From CAVXSP01 sp963764505 (GTDB taxonomy: Bacteria > Acidobacteriota > Vicinamibacteria > Vicinamibacterales > SCN-69-37): DNA of 64,000 bases. Below are positions 8,460-18,577 of the stretch, in pieces. The first letter of the stretch is position 1. The number at the start of each line of letters is the position of its first letter. The DNA lies in assembly GCA_963764505.1 (NCBI GenBank), contig CAVXSP010000002.1:67494-131493 (forward strand), in the 5' to 3' direction. Made by a program: the position numbers and the translations under genes. The notes beneath the pieces are model-generated. The model saw only the letters and a program-made list of their open reading frames with translations. It searched no databases and was not told where the DNA came from.

Positions 8460-9344
8460 ATGCCGCCGCCCGGTCGCGACCTCGACCGTCTCTATCAGCT
8501 GCCCCTGGCCGAGTTCACCAGCGCTCGCGACGATCTGGCGAAGCACGCCGGCCCGGATCGAGCCGCCATTCGCGCCCTGCAGAAGCCGAACCTCCCTGCG
8601 TGGGCGGTGAACCAGTTGTACTGGCGCGAGCGCCGGACGTACGACGCGCTCGTGGCCGCCGCGGAACGATTACGCGCCGCGCAGTTGGCGGCGCTCGAGG
8701 GCCGGCGCGCCGACGTCCCGCGCGCGGAAGCGGAACACGTTGGCGCCCGAAAGAACGCGCTGGATCGCACACGGAAGATCCTCGCCGACGCGGGCGAGCG
8801 CGCGTCGGCCGCCACACTCCACGCCCTCGCCGAGACGCTCGATGCGCTGCCGGGCCCGGAACCGCCGGGACGGCTGACGAAGCCGTTGAAGCCTGCCGGT
8901 TTCGATGCACTCGCCGGGCTGCTCGGGGGAGGCGGACGGAAGGCCACCGGCGCGGCCGTCCTGCCATTCACGCGAGCGCCCGAGTCGCGGACCGCGGCCG
9001 CGTCAGACGCGGCGGCGCGCCGCACGGCCAGGCAGGAGGCAGCGCACGCCGACGCGCAGGCGAAACGCGAGGCCCGGGCCCGGGAGGCCGAGTTCAGAAC
9101 GCTGAGGGAAGCGCTGAAGTCCGCGCGGGAGGCGGCTCGCGCGGCCGAGGCGGCGCTGCGCCAGGGGCGCGCCGCGCTCGCGAAGGCAGAGCGGGATCTG
9201 ACGCAGGTCAAAGCGCGAGTGTCAGCCGCCGAGGCGCGCGCGGCCGAGTGGACGCGGAAAGTCGAGCATCGCGCCGTGGCCGCGTCCGCCGCGGCGGCGC
9301 GCCGGGCGGAGCTCGAGCGCCGGCTCGCTCAGCGGGGAGGCTGA
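8460..9344 (+). CDS. conserved hypothetical protein, helical and coiled-coil rich
   Basis: The 294-residue protein has no signal peptide. Its N-terminus reads LDRLYQLPLAEFTSARDDLA followed by RALQKPNLPAWAVNQLYWRE, a pattern I associate with a hypothetical family frequent in acidobacterial genomes. Residues about 175-290 are almost entirely Ala, Arg, Glu and Lys with heptad spacing (RAREAEFRTLREALKSAREA and so on), predicting a long coiled coil. It starts 57 bases after nrdJ and could be cotranscribed, but no functional link to nucleotide metabolism is visible. Function unknown. Confidence 0.7.
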   Translation: MPPPGRDLDRLYQLPLAEFTSARDDLAKHAGPDRAAIRALQKPNLPAWAVNQLYWRERRTYDALVAAAERLRAAQLAALEGRRADVPRAEAEHVGARKNALDRTRKILADAGERASAATLHALAETLDALPGPEPPGRLTKPLKPAGFDALAGLLGGGGRKATGAAVLPFTRAPESRTAAASDAAARRTARQEAAHADAQAKREARAREAEFRTLREALKSAREAARAAEAALRQGRAALAKAERDLTQVKARVSAAEARAAEWTRKVEHRAVAASAAAARRAELERRLAQRGG

Positions 9345-9354
9345 AGCCGCCGGA

Positions 9355-9744
9355 TCAGACGCGGCTGCGCTTCTCGACCCGCAGGAACAGCGGCGCCGAC
9401 CCGAGGACCGCGACCATCCCCCAGGTCCACCAGCGCGCCTCGTTGCTGATCAGGAAGTCTAGATGCTCGCCGGGCTCGATCGTGAAATGGATGTTCTTCC
9501 ACACCAGCGTGTTGTGGATGCGAAGGTGATGGACGCCCGGCTGGACCTCCAGCGTGAACGAATCGCCGAACGCGAGCTTGACCTTCGAGCCGCCGTCGAG
9601 GCGCACGAACACCTGCCGCTGGCCGCAATCGGACCGGTGTCTGCGGCTCAAGGTGATGAGCGCGCGCAGATCGTCGAGCGACGGACTCGCCGTGTCCGCC
9701 GTCCGCACGATGCGCGGCAACCCCGCGGCCAGCCGATTGGCCAT
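9355..9744 (-). CDS. hypothetical protein with a C-terminal membrane segment
   Basis: The 129-residue frame starts at an ATG (9744) and converges with the upstream gene, leaving 10 bases between the two stops. Residues 45-95 look like a small beta domain (VFVRLDGGSKVKLAFGDS, FTLEVQPGVHHLRIHNTLVW). A tryptophan-containing hydrophobic stretch, WWTWGMVAVLGSAPLFLRV, at the end can span a membrane. Codon use matches its neighbours, so it is probably a real gene. No family is recognised. Confidence 0.6.
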   Translation of the reverse strand: MANRLAAGLPRIVRTADTASPSLDDLRALITLSRRHRSDCGQRQVFVRLDGGSKVKLAFGDSFTLEVQPGVHHLRIHNTLVWKNIHFTIEPGEHLDFLISNEARWWTWGMVAVLGSAPLFLRVEKRSRV

Positions 9745-9869
9745 ACATCCAGTCTAGAAGCGGGCGCGTCGCCCGTATATCGGGTTTACTGCCATATCCG
9801 TGCCTGCTGGGGCCTGTAGGGCCATGCTGGGCATGGCGCGAAAACCCGCGTGGTAGCATACCGCGGAGC

Positions 9870-11375
9870 ATGCACGTGTTCCGGCGGGAGCGCGCCGCGT
9901 CTGCGGATCAGGCTCGGCGGCGCGACCTCGTCCTGGCGATCGGCGCGGCCTGGCTGCTCGTTCTGATCCGCAGCGCCGTCTTCATCGTCTATCCGCAGTC
10001 GTCGTTCGATTCGGATCAGGCCATTGTCGGCCTCATGGCCAAGCACCTGCTGGAGGGCCGAGCCTTTCCGCTCTTCTATTACGGGCAGACGTACATGCTC
10101 GGCGTGGACGCGTGGGTGGCCGTCCCGTTCTTCCTGATTGCCGGGCCGACCGTCGGCGCGCTGCACACGGCGATCATGGCGGTCAATCTGGCGGTCGCGG
10201 CCGTGCTCATCGTGTGCCTCGTTCGCTGGTGCCAGCTGCGCCCGTTCGAGGCGCTGGCGGTCTCGATCTTCTTCACGTTCGCGCCGCCGTTCACCACGAT
10301 GTCGCTCGTCGAGGCGGGGGCCAACATCGGCCCGTTCCTCTACGTGCTCCTCCTCTGGGTCCTGCGCGACCGTCCCTTGTGGTTCGGCGCGGTGCTCGGG
10401 TTCGGCGTGCTCAACCGCGAGTTCACGATTTATGCCCTGCCGCTCGTCTTCGCCGGGCACGTCGCCAGCGGCCGGCTGTTTCGCCGCGAAGGCCTGCGCC
10501 ACTGGCTGCTCGTCGCCGGCGCGTTCCTGGCCGTCTGGCAGAGCGTGGCGGCGCTCGAGCCGTACGCCGACCTGATGGGGCCGGGGACGCGCGGGCAGCT
10601 CGTGAACGGATCGGCCGGCTCCCTGGTCGGCAACGTCCTCGACCGGATCGCGATCACGCCCGCTGAGCTGGCGGCGCGGGCCGGCGTGATGGCCCGCGAG
10701 TACTTTCCCCGGCAGATCAATGCGCGCCACATCGACTCCGCGGCGGCGGTCCAGGGGCGGGACTGGATGTTCTGGCCCGTCATGCTGTTCCTCGCAGCCA
10801 GCCTGGGGCGGGGAGTCCAGCTGACCTGGCGGGCCGCCGGGCATCGAGCGGCCGTGCCGCTCTTCGGCTGGTACCTGTTCGGCGTCGGCTGCCTCTCTGC
10901 GTTCGGCTACGTGCTGACCCGTCCGCTCGCCAGCGGCCTGGTCAATAGGTACATGCTCCTGACGATCTATGCGCCCATCGGGATCGCGGCCGTCCTGCTG
11001 GCGCTCGAGCCGCGGGTCCCGGTCCGGAGGACGGCCATCGCCGTGCTGCTCGGATGGGCGGTCGTCTCCGGCGTCGACCACGAACGTCTGTTCGCCCACT
11101 ACTGGTCCGGGCAGGAGCCCGACGTCGCGCAGGAGCTGGCCGACGGGCTCGTCGCCCGAGGCATCCGCGTCGCGCGCGCCGGATACTGGCGGTCGTACAA
11201 GCTGACGTTCCTGTCGCGGGAGCGGGTCAAGATAGCCTCGAGCGAGCTCGAGCGCATCGAAGAGTACGATCGCCTTGCGCGCGAGGCGGGCGACGGGCTC
11301 GTCGTCCTCGAGACGGCACCCTGCGGCGATCGGCCGTCGATCCATGGCTACTACCTCTGCCGGCCCGGAGACTAG
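9870..11375 (+). CDS. polytopic membrane protein, GT-C glycosyltransferase-like
   Basis: The 501-residue protein has about ten membrane segments starting at residues 20-40 (LVLAIGAAWLLVLIRSAVFI). The first extracytoplasmic loop holds SSFDSDQAIVGLMAKHLLEG, whose acidic pair DSD is placed where GT39/ArnT-type transferases carry catalytic acidic residues. It is followed by FPLFYYGQTYMLGVDAWVAV. A short C-terminal soluble portion ends EYDRLAREAGDGLVVLETAP. An ATG at 9870 follows a TAGCAT -10-like hexamer (9854-9859) with only ten bases between, suggesting a leaderless mRNA. It likely transfers a sugar from a polyprenyl phosphate; donor and target are unknown. Confidence 0.7.
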   Translation: MHVFRRERAASADQARRRDLVLAIGAAWLLVLIRSAVFIVYPQSSFDSDQAIVGLMAKHLLEGRAFPLFYYGQTYMLGVDAWVAVPFFLIAGPTVGALHTAIMAVNLAVAAVLIVCLVRWCQLRPFEALAVSIFFTFAPPFTTMSLVEAGANIGPFLYVLLLWVLRDRPLWFGAVLGFGVLNREFTIYALPLVFAGHVASGRLFRREGLRHWLLVAGAFLAVWQSVAALEPYADLMGPGTRGQLVNGSAGSLVGNVLDRIAITPAELAARAGVMAREYFPRQINARHIDSAAAVQGRDWMFWPVMLFLAASLGRGVQLTWRAAGHRAAVPLFGWYLFGVGCLSAFGYVLTRPLASGLVNRYMLLTIYAPIGIAAVLLALEPRVPVRRTAIAVLLGWAVVSGVDHERLFAHYWSGQEPDVAQELADGLVARGIRVARAGYWRSYKLTFLSRERVKIASSELERIEEYDRLAREAGDGLVVLETAPCGDRPSIHGYYLCRPGD

Positions 11376-11379
11376 ACGC

Positions 11380-13189
11380 ATGCTCCTCTCGGTGCTCGAA
11401 CGGGTCTGGGGCTACACGTCGTTCCGGCCGCTCCAGCAGCAGGCGATGCAGGCGATTCTCGACGGGCGCGACTCGCTCGTCGTGCTGCCGACCGGCGGCG
11501 GGAAATCGATCTGCTTCCAGGCGCCGGCGCTCGTTCGCGAGGGGCTGGCGGTCGTCGTCTCGCCGTTGATCTCGCTGATGAAGGATCAGGTCGACACGCT
11601 CGTCGGCAACGGCGTCGCCGCGGCCTGCTACCACAGCGCGCTGGGGGCGGACGCGCGGGCGAGCGTGGTGACGGGCCTGCGCGACGGGCGGTATCGGCTC
11701 CTGTACGTCGCGCCCGAGCGGCTGGTAGGCGAGGGGCGGGACGGGTTCGTGGCGCTGCTCGGCCGCCGGCCGCCGAGCTTCGTCGCCATCGACGAAGCGC
11801 ACTGCATCAGCCAGTGGGGCCACGATTTCCGCCCCGAGTACCGGCAACTCGCAATGCTGCGCGAGTACCTGGCCCGGGGTCGGCCTGCACGCGTTCACCG
11901 CCACGGCGACGGCCCGCGTCCGGCAGGACATCGTCGGCCAGCTCGCGCTGCGCGATCCCGAGCAGCTCGTCGGGTCCTTCGATCGGCCGAACCTCGTCTA
12001 CCGCGTGCTGCCGCGCGCGGCCCTCAAGCGGCAGATCCAGGACGTGCTCGCGCGCCACGCGGCACAGGCGGGCATCGTCTACTGTCAGTCGCGCCGCGAG
12101 GTCGATGCCCTGGCGGCGTGGCTCCCGACGATCGGCATTCGTGCGGTCGCGTACCACGCCGGCCTGACCGACGAGGTGCGCCATCGGCATCAGGACGCGT
12201 TCCTCAACGAGGACGTCGACGTCGTCGTTGCCACCGTGGCGTTCGGGATGGGAATCGACCGGTCGGACGTGCGCTTCGTGGTGCACGCCGGCGCGCCGCA
12301 GTCGCTCGAGCACTACCAGCAGGAGTCCGGCCGCGCGGGTCGCGATGGTCTGGAGGCCGAGTGCGTGCTGATCTACTCGGCCGCGGACTTCCTGAAGTGG
12401 CGGATGATGCTCGAGAAGAACGGCGAATGGAACGACTCGCGCCGCGCGCTGATGCGCGACATGGAGCGGTACGCCAGCAGCGTCGGCTGCCGCCATCGGC
12501 GGCTCCTCGCGCATTTCGGCGAGCCGTATGCCAGGACCGAGTGCGGCGCCTGCGACTTCTGTCTGGGCGAGATGGAGGCGGTGCCGGATGCGCTGACGCT
12601 GGCGCGGAAGATTCTCTCGGCTGTGGCGCGGGTCCGCCAGCGCTTCGGCACGGCCCACGTGACCGGCGTGCTGCGCGGCGCCGACACCGACCAGATCCGC
12701 GCGCGAGGCCACGAGCGCCTGAGCGTGTTCGGGCTGCTCCGGGAGCGGTCGGTGGACGAGGTGCGGGGCTACATCGATCAGCTGGTCGCCCGCGGGCTGC
12801 TGCGCCAGACGGAGGACGCCTATCCCGTGCTGCAGCTCACGGCCGCCGGTCTGGCGCTGATGCGTGAGGGCGCGGGTTCGCCGGACCTGATGCTCGCCCG
12901 CCAGCGAAAGCCGGAGAAGAGCCGCCCGGAACCGCGCTCGCGCGTCGAGGCGGAGTCCTGGGACGGCGTCGATCGGGATCTCTTCGAGGGGCTGCGGGCG
13001 CTCCGGCTGCGCCTCGCGCGCGAGCGGGGCGTGCCGCCGTACGTGATCTTCCACGACGCGACGCTGCGCGAGCTGGCGCGCCGGAAGCCGCGCAGCCCCG
13101 CCGAGCTCCGGCAGGTCTACGGCGTGGGCGCCAGAAAAGCCGAGGAGCTGGGAGAGCTCGTGCTGGCGACGATCGCGGAGAACCCGTAG
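11380..13189 (+). CDS. recQ: ATP-dependent DNA helicase RecQ (one-base frameshift)
   Basis: The rebuilt protein of about 602 residues has Walker A LPTGGGKSICFQ (K42), the DEAH box IDEAHCISQWGHDFRPEYRQL (138-141), motif IV-VI elements including VVATVAFGMGIDRSDVRFVV and QQESGRAGRDG, a zinc-binding set (CRHRRLLAHFGE...CGACDFC), a winged helix and a C-terminal HRDC domain. RecQ unwinds DNA 3' to 5' in recombination and fork repair. The first frame fails after LARG at about 11875; adding one frame step gives VGLHAFTATATARVRQDI and full homology. The site is gcccggggtc, where four G replace three, so an assembly homopolymer error is likely. The ATG at 11380 is 4 bases after the preceding stop. Confidence 0.9.
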
Positions 13190-13259
13190 ACGAAGCCCGC
13201 GAAACCCGTCCCGCGGGCCGCCACGGCCGCGTCGGCGAATCGGGCATACTGAGCGGGCG

Positions 13260-14393
13260 ATGGCCGACCCGTTCGACGACCTCGATCGACTCGTGTCGGA
13301 GCTCGATGGTGAGCGGGTTCGCCCACCCCGCGGCGAGTCTCGGCTCGAGTTCTGGCTGCGCGCCGTCGCCGAGCGCGAGGCGAGCGATCTCCTGCTCGTC
13401 GCGGGCGAGCCGCCGGCCTTCCGTGTTCACGGCCGCATCGTGCGCAGCAGCGCGGCCGTGCTCGACGGCGCGGAGATCGAGGAGCTCGTGCTGCCGGAGC
13501 TGCCGCCCCACGCGCAGCGGGCGTTCCGGGAGACGGGTGCATCCGACGCGTCCCGCCGAGTGGCCGGTGTCGGACGGTTCCGGATCAACCTCCACCGGGA
13601 GCGGGGACGCGCAGCCGCCGCCATCCGCATGCTGCCGTGCAGGGTGCCGACGCTGGCGGGTCTCGATCTTCCCCCTGGGACCGAGTTGCTGACGCAGCTC
13701 ACGCGCGGCCTCGTCCTCATCGGCGGGGCGACCGGCTCGGGCAAGACGACCACGCTCGCGGCCATCGTCGGCGAGATCAACCAGCGGAGCGCCAGCCACA
13801 TCATCACGATCGAGGACCCGATCGAATACGAGCACGCGAACCACAAGGGGATCGTCCAGCAGGTGGAAATTGGGCTCGACGCCCCCAGCTTCCCGGTCGC
13901 GCTCCGTGCCGCGCTGCGGCAGGCGCCCGATGTCATCGTGGTCGGCGAGATGCGGGATCCCGAGACGATGCAGATTGCCCTGGCGGCCGGCGAAACGGGA
14001 CACCTCGTGTTCTCGACGCTTCACACGACGGACGTGCCGTCGACAATCGCGCGCATGACCGACTCGTTTCCGGCCGAGCGGCAGCCGACCATCCGGCAGG
14101 AGATTGCCGCCGCGCTGAGCGCGGTCTTCGTCCAGACGCTGCTGCCGCGCCAGAGCGCCGGCGGCCGCGTGCCCGCCGCCGAGCTCCTGCTCGTCGGCTA
14201 CGGCGCGCGGCAGCACATCCGTCGCAACGCGCTGCAGCACCTTCACCAGGAGATCACGATCACGCGCAAGCTCGGCTCGTTCTCGCTCGAGGAGTGCCTC
14301 GCGCGTCTCGTGAAGGCGGGGGTCGTCGATCGCGCGGACGCGGCGGCCCGCGCCAATCATCCGGCCGACTTCGACCACGCGCTCGGCGCGTGA
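13260..14393 (+). CDS. pilT: twitching-motility-type retraction ATPase (PilT family)
   Basis: The 377-residue protein has the PilT/VirB11-like layout: an N-terminal PAS-like domain starting LEFWLRAVAEREASDLLLVA, Walker A LIGGATGSGKTTTLAAIVGE (K162), the Asp box IITIEDPIEYEH, Walker B DVIVVGEMRDPETM and the His box HLVFSTLHTTDVPST. PilT powers type IV pilus retraction in the cytoplasm at the inner membrane. No other pilus gene lies nearby, which is common for pilT. The start is near a CATACT hexamer (13245-13250), nine bases before the ATG, suggesting a leaderless transcript. A PilU-type paralogue is the main alternative. Confidence 0.88.
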   Translation: MADPFDDLDRLVSELDGERVRPPRGESRLEFWLRAVAEREASDLLLVAGEPPAFRVHGRIVRSSAAVLDGAEIEELVLPELPPHAQRAFRETGASDASRRVAGVGRFRINLHRERGRAAAAIRMLPCRVPTLAGLDLPPGTELLTQLTRGLVLIGGATGSGKTTTLAAIVGEINQRSASHIITIEDPIEYEHANHKGIVQQVEIGLDAPSFPVALRAALRQAPDVIVVGEMRDPETMQIALAAGETGHLVFSTLHTTDVPSTIARMTDSFPAERQPTIRQEIAAALSAVFVQTLLPRQSAGGRVPAAELLLVGYGARQHIRRNALQHLHQEITITRKLGSFSLEECLARLVKAGVVDRADAAARANHPADFDHALGA

Positions 14394-14420
14394 GACCCGC
14401 CGGACGAGGCGCTTCCGACG

Positions 14421-17400
14421 TCAGCGCCGGCGTCCGGCCAGCGTCAGATAGGCCGACGGCACCAGGTACAGCGTGACCAGCGTCGACAGGCTCAGCCCTC
14501 CGATGACGGCGAGCGCGAGCGGCTTCTGGAGCTCCGCGCCGGCGCCGATGCCGAGCGCGAGCGGCAGCAGTCCGAACAGCGTGCACAGCGTCGTCATCAG
14601 GATGGGCCGAAGGCGCACGCGGCCGGCGGCGAAAATGGCATCGGCGAGCGGCAGGCCGTCCGCGTGGCGCTTCTCGGCGAAGTCCAGGAGCACGATGCCG
14701 TTCTTGACGACGAGGCCGACGAGCAGGATCAGGCCCATGGCGGAGGAGACGTTCAGCTCCGTGCCCGTGAGGATCAGGAGCCCCAGCGCGCCGCCGAGCG
14801 AGAGCGGCGCGGCGGCCAGGATCAGCGCGGCCTGGGTGAACCGGCGGAACTGGATCACGAGAATGACGAAGACGAGCGCGGTCGCGATCCCGGACACGAG
14901 CAGCAGCTCGCGGAACGCCTGCCGCTGCGACTGGTACTGTCCGCCGATCTCGTACGTGTAGCCGACCGGCAGACGTATCCCCTCCAGCACGGCGCGAATC
15001 TCCTGCACGGCGCCGCCCAGGTCGCGGTTCTCCAGCCGAGCGGTGACGAGCGCCATGGGCCGAAGGTTCTCGCGCAGGAGCTCGGGTTCACCCGGCTCTT
15101 CGGTAATCGTCACGAGCGAGGAGGCCGGCACCAGCTGACCGTCGGCGCCGCGCACGGGCGTGTCCGGCAGCCGCGCCGGGTGGAACCGGCTGACATCCGG
15201 GAAGCGCACCCTCACCGGAATCGTCCGGTCGAACAGGCGCAGCTCCGTTGCCACGTCGCCGAGCCACGCGTTCGACAACTGCGCCGCCACCTGCGCGACC
15301 GTGAGGCCGAGCCGGCCCGCCGTCACGGGATCGATGTGCCAGGTCACCTCGGGCGAGCCTTCCTGCAGTCCGACGACGTCGACGACGCCGCGAATCTTCT
15401 CGAGGCGCGATTCGACGTCCTCCGACAGCTGATTCAGCTCCGCCTGATCGTCCCCGAAGATCTTCACCTCGATCGGATCGGGCGCGCCTTCGAGGTCGCC
15501 CAGCATGTCCTGGAGGAGCTGGACGAACTCGATATCGGTGTCTGGGACCGCGTCGGCGATCTTGTCGCGGAGATCGGTCAACACCTCTTCCGCCGATCGG
15601 CTCCGCTGGTTGCGCGGTTTGAGCCGGACGAGGATGTCGCCGCTGTTGATCTGCGTGGCGAACATGCCCATCTCGGAGCCCGTGCGCCGGACGAAGGAGG
15701 CCACCTCGGGTGTCTCGCGCAGGAGGGCCTCGACCTTGCGCATCCGCGCGTCGGTCTCCTCGAAGGAGCTGCCGGCGGGCGTGATGTAGTCGATCACGAA
15801 GCCGCCCTCGTCAGCCTTGGGCAGAAACCCCGTCCCCACCCCGAAGTACCCCGCAGCCGCCGCGCCGGCCAGCACCAGCGCGACGAGGGCGACGAGGACG
15901 TTGCGCCCGAAGAGCAGGGGCAGCGTGCGGACGTAGACGCGATCGAGCACGCCCGGCCGGTCCTCGTGGTGCGCGCGGTCGTCGGCATGCGGCCGGTACG
16001 CCATCCGCGCGAGCAGCGGCGTCAGGGTGAGGGACAGCGCGAGCGAGATGAGCACGGCCACCGACAGCGTGATCGACAGCGCCTTGAAGAAGTCGCCGAC
16101 GACTCCCTGCAGCAGGCCGAGCGGCGTGAAGACGACCACGGTCGTGAGTGTCGAGCCGACCACCGGTCCCACCAGTTCGCCGGTCGCGGCTTCGATCGCC
16201 GCGGTTCCGCCGCCCTCTGCGAGGCGCCGGTGGATGTTCTCCACCACCACGACGGCGTCGTCGATCACCAGCCCGATGGCGACGGCCATGCCGCCCATGG
16301 ACATGACGTTGATGGACGCGCCCAGGAGCCACATGAAGAAGAACGTCGAGACGACGGTGATTGGCAGCGTGCTCGCCGCGACGAGCGTGAGGCGCCAGTT
16401 GCGCAGGAACGCGAGCAGCACGAGCACCGCGAGCAGTCCGCCCACGACGATCGCGTCGCGGACATTGGCGATCGCGGTCTGCACGAACGCGGCGAGGTCG
16501 TACGTCTTCGTGATCTTCAGGCCGGCCGGGAGCGTCTGGACGAGCTGCGCGAGCGCGTCCTCGAGCCCGCGCCGGATCGTCAGGATGTTGGCGCCGATCT
16601 GCTGCGAGACGTTGATCGACGTCGAAGGGCCGCCCTCCCCGACGACGAGCATCGTGCGGTCCGGCGCGCCCGGCGTGACCGTGGCCAGATCGCGGACGCG
16701 AAGCGTCGCGCCGGCCTTCACGACCACGGGCGTGTCGCCGATCTGGCTCGCGGAGTCCCAGAGCCCGGAGGCCACGGCCAGGTGGAACTGGCCGTTCTCC
16801 GGATAGCGGCCGACGGGCTCCAGGAGATTCGCGCCCTTCAGCGCCGCGGCGACATCCTCGACCGTGAGCTTCGCCGCGAGCATCTTGGCCGGGTCGACGA
16901 TCACCTCGATCTCGCGGGTGTCGCTCGACTGCACCTCGACTCGCCCCACGCCGGAGACGCGGGCGAGCGCCGGCCGGATCACGTAGAACGCGTAGTCGTT
17001 CAGATCGGCCGGCGGCAACGGCCCGGACAGGTTCAGGCTGTAGATGGGAAAGGCCGCCGGCGTGAGGCGGTCCACGAACAGCTCCGTGTCGGACGGCAGG
17101 TCGCCGCGGATCTCGGCGATGTAGCTCTGCGCCTGCTGGAGCGCCTGGATCATGTCGGTCGCTGGCTCGAACTGGGCGAAGATCTCCGTCGCCCCTCGAA
17201 ACGTGCGCGACCGGACGCGGCGCACGCCGGGCACCTGCATCAGCGCCTGCTCCAGCGGGCGCGCGACCGTCAGCGTCATCGTCGCCGCGGGCGTCGTTCC
17301 GGCGTGCGCGATGACGGCGATGCGGGGAAACTGCAGCGGCGGGTAGATGCTGCTCGGCAGCGAGAAGCTCGCGATCGCCCCGGCGAGCACGAGCAGACCG

Positions 17401-17453
17401 GTGACGAGCAGGACCGCGCGCGACTGCCGGAGAGCGAACCGGGCCGGATTCAT
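14421..17453 (-). CDS. RND efflux permease (inner-membrane pump)
   Basis: The 1010-residue protein shows the duplicated RND fold: TM1 at residues 13-31, a large periplasmic porter region, then TM2-TM6 with GGMAVAIGLVIDDAVVVVEN (about 388-405), whose paired aspartates form the proton relay of HAE1-type pumps. The second half repeats this, ending in TM8-TM12. It is a proton antiporter that works with a membrane-fusion protein and an outer-membrane channel. The ATG at 17453 overlaps the adaptor stop (ATGA). CzcA-type metal pumps usually carry a different TM4 motif, so a hydrophobic or amphiphilic substrate is somewhat more likely; the real substrate is unknown. Confidence 0.92.
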   Translation of the reverse strand: MNPARFALRQSRAVLLVTGLLVLAGAIASFSLPSSIYPPLQFPRIAVIAHAGTTPAATMTLTVARPLEQALMQVPGVRRVRSRTFRGATEIFAQFEPATDMIQALQQAQSYIAEIRGDLPSDTELFVDRLTPAAFPIYSLNLSGPLPPADLNDYAFYVIRPALARVSGVGRVEVQSSDTREIEVIVDPAKMLAAKLTVEDVAAALKGANLLEPVGRYPENGQFHLAVASGLWDSASQIGDTPVVVKAGATLRVRDLATVTPGAPDRTMLVVGEGGPSTSINVSQQIGANILTIRRGLEDALAQLVQTLPAGLKITKTYDLAAFVQTAIANVRDAIVVGGLLAVLVLLAFLRNWRLTLVAASTLPITVVSTFFFMWLLGASINVMSMGGMAVAIGLVIDDAVVVVENIHRRLAEGGGTAAIEAATGELVGPVVGSTLTTVVVFTPLGLLQGVVGDFFKALSITLSVAVLISLALSLTLTPLLARMAYRPHADDRAHHEDRPGVLDRVYVRTLPLLFGRNVLVALVALVLAGAAAAGYFGVGTGFLPKADEGGFVIDYITPAGSSFEETDARMRKVEALLRETPEVASFVRRTGSEMGMFATQINSGDILVRLKPRNQRSRSAEEVLTDLRDKIADAVPDTDIEFVQLLQDMLGDLEGAPDPIEVKIFGDDQAELNQLSEDVESRLEKIRGVVDVVGLQEGSPEVTWHIDPVTAGRLGLTVAQVAAQLSNAWLGDVATELRLFDRTIPVRVRFPDVSRFHPARLPDTPVRGADGQLVPASSLVTITEEPGEPELLRENLRPMALVTARLENRDLGGAVQEIRAVLEGIRLPVGYTYEIGGQYQSQRQAFRELLLVSGIATALVFVILVIQFRRFTQAALILAAAPLSLGGALGLLILTGTELNVSSAMGLILLVGLVVKNGIVLLDFAEKRHADGLPLADAIFAAGRVRLRPILMTTLCTLFGLLPLALGIGAGAELQKPLALAVIGGLSLSTLVTLYLVPSAYLTLAGRRR

Positions 17454-18577
17454 TGCTCGACCGTGACGTCCGCGCCGTCGGGCAGCTCCTTCTGGCCGCG
17501 GACGATGACGCGGTCGCCGGCCTGGAGCCCGCTCGTGATCTCCACGGCGTCGTGCGTGGCCAGGCCGATCGTGACCGGATGCTTGTGCGCCTTCTTGTCC
17601 GCGCCGGCCACCATCACGAACGGTTCGCCTTCCTCGCGGACGATCGCGGCTGCCGGGATGACGAGGGCCTTCGGATGCTCCTCGGCCACGATCTCGACCT
17701 GCACGACCGTGCCGGCCGCCAGGCGCGTCGGCGCGACGAAGCCGAGGCGCACGGGTGCCGTCGCGCTGGCGGAATCCACGTGCGCTGGTCGGGTCAGCAC
17801 GCTCGCAGCTTCCGGCTCGTCGCGGCCGGGCAGCACGACGCGCGCCGCGTGCCCGACGACCACGCGCGCCACCTCGGCCGCCGGGATCGCGGCGACGACC
17901 TGGAGCTCCGCGGGGTTGATTACTTTGAGGATCGGATCGCTCGCCGACGCGTCGACGAGGTCCCCCGGATTGTGGAAGCGCTGCGAGACGATGCCGGCGA
18001 ACGGCGCGCGGACGACGGCGCGTGTCGAGAGGGCGGCCGCGGCCTCGACGGCGCTCTTCGCCTGCGCCAGATCGGCTTCGGCCTCGGCCTGCTGTCGCTT
18101 GGCGTCCTCGACCTCGCGCGGCGCTGCGACGCCCTCCGAGAGCAAACCGGACAATCGCGCGAAGCTGGCCCTGGCGGCCTCGAGGCGCGCGTCGGCCTGC
18201 GCCACGGCCGCCTGCCTGGCCGCGAGGTCCGAGGCCATGCTCGGAATGTCGAACCGCACCAGCAGATCGCCCTGGCGCACTGCGTCGCCCTCGGCCTTCG
18301 GGAGCTCGGCGATGCGCGCCGGGGCCGGGGCGACCACCGTCAGCTCGGCGCCGGGTGCCGGCGTCACGGTCCCTGCCGCCGTGATCGTGCTCTGGAACGT
18401 CTCCACCTTGGCCGCTTCGACGGTGACCGGCACCGCCGCCTGGGTTTCCACCTGCTCGACCGACGCCCGTTCGCACGATGCGGCCGCCAGGCCGAGCGCG
18501 AGGACGCCGGCGAGCGCCAGGCGTGCCGCACGCCGGCGCGGCTCGGCCGCACGCTCCGAAGGTCGCAGTGGCCTCAT
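17450..18577 (-). CDS. RND periplasmic adaptor lipoprotein (membrane-fusion protein)
   Basis: The 375-residue protein starts with a lipoprotein signal (LALAGVLALGLAAASC, lipobox cysteine at about 35). Lipoyl-type half motifs (AAGTVTPAPGAELTVVAP and VRAPFAGIVSQRFHNPGDLV) flank a coiled-coil hairpin (residues about 115-185, rich in Ala, Glu and Gln). Beta-barrel and membrane-proximal domains follow, ending in SGLQAGDRVIVRGQKELPDG. It bridges the RND pump and the TolC-like channel. Both its start (4-base overlap with the channel stop) and its stop (4-base overlap with the pump start) indicate tight translational coupling. Confidence 0.92.
   Translation of the reverse strand: MRPLRPSERAAEPRRRAARLALAGVLALGLAAASCERASVEQVETQAAVPVTVEAAKVETFQSTITAAGTVTPAPGAELTVVAPAPARIAELPKAEGDAVRQGDLLVRFDIPSMASDLAARQAAVAQADARLEAARASFARLSGLLSEGVAAPREVEDAKRQQAEAEADLAQAKSAVEAAAALSTRAVVRAPFAGIVSQRFHNPGDLVDASASDPILKVINPAELQVVAAIPAAEVARVVVGHAARVVLPGRDEPEAASVLTRPAHVDSASATAPVRLGFVAPTRLAAGTVVQVEIVAEEHPKALVIPAAAIVREEGEPFVMVAGADKKAHKHPVTIGLATHDAVEITSGLQAGDRVIVRGQKELPDGADVTVEQ

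Noticed and set aside
5259..8546. 1095-codon open frame on the minus strand across nrdJ
   Set aside because: Antisense to an unmistakable nrdJ; its composition is low-complexity Arg/Asp/Val, as expected from codon bias in GC-rich DNA.
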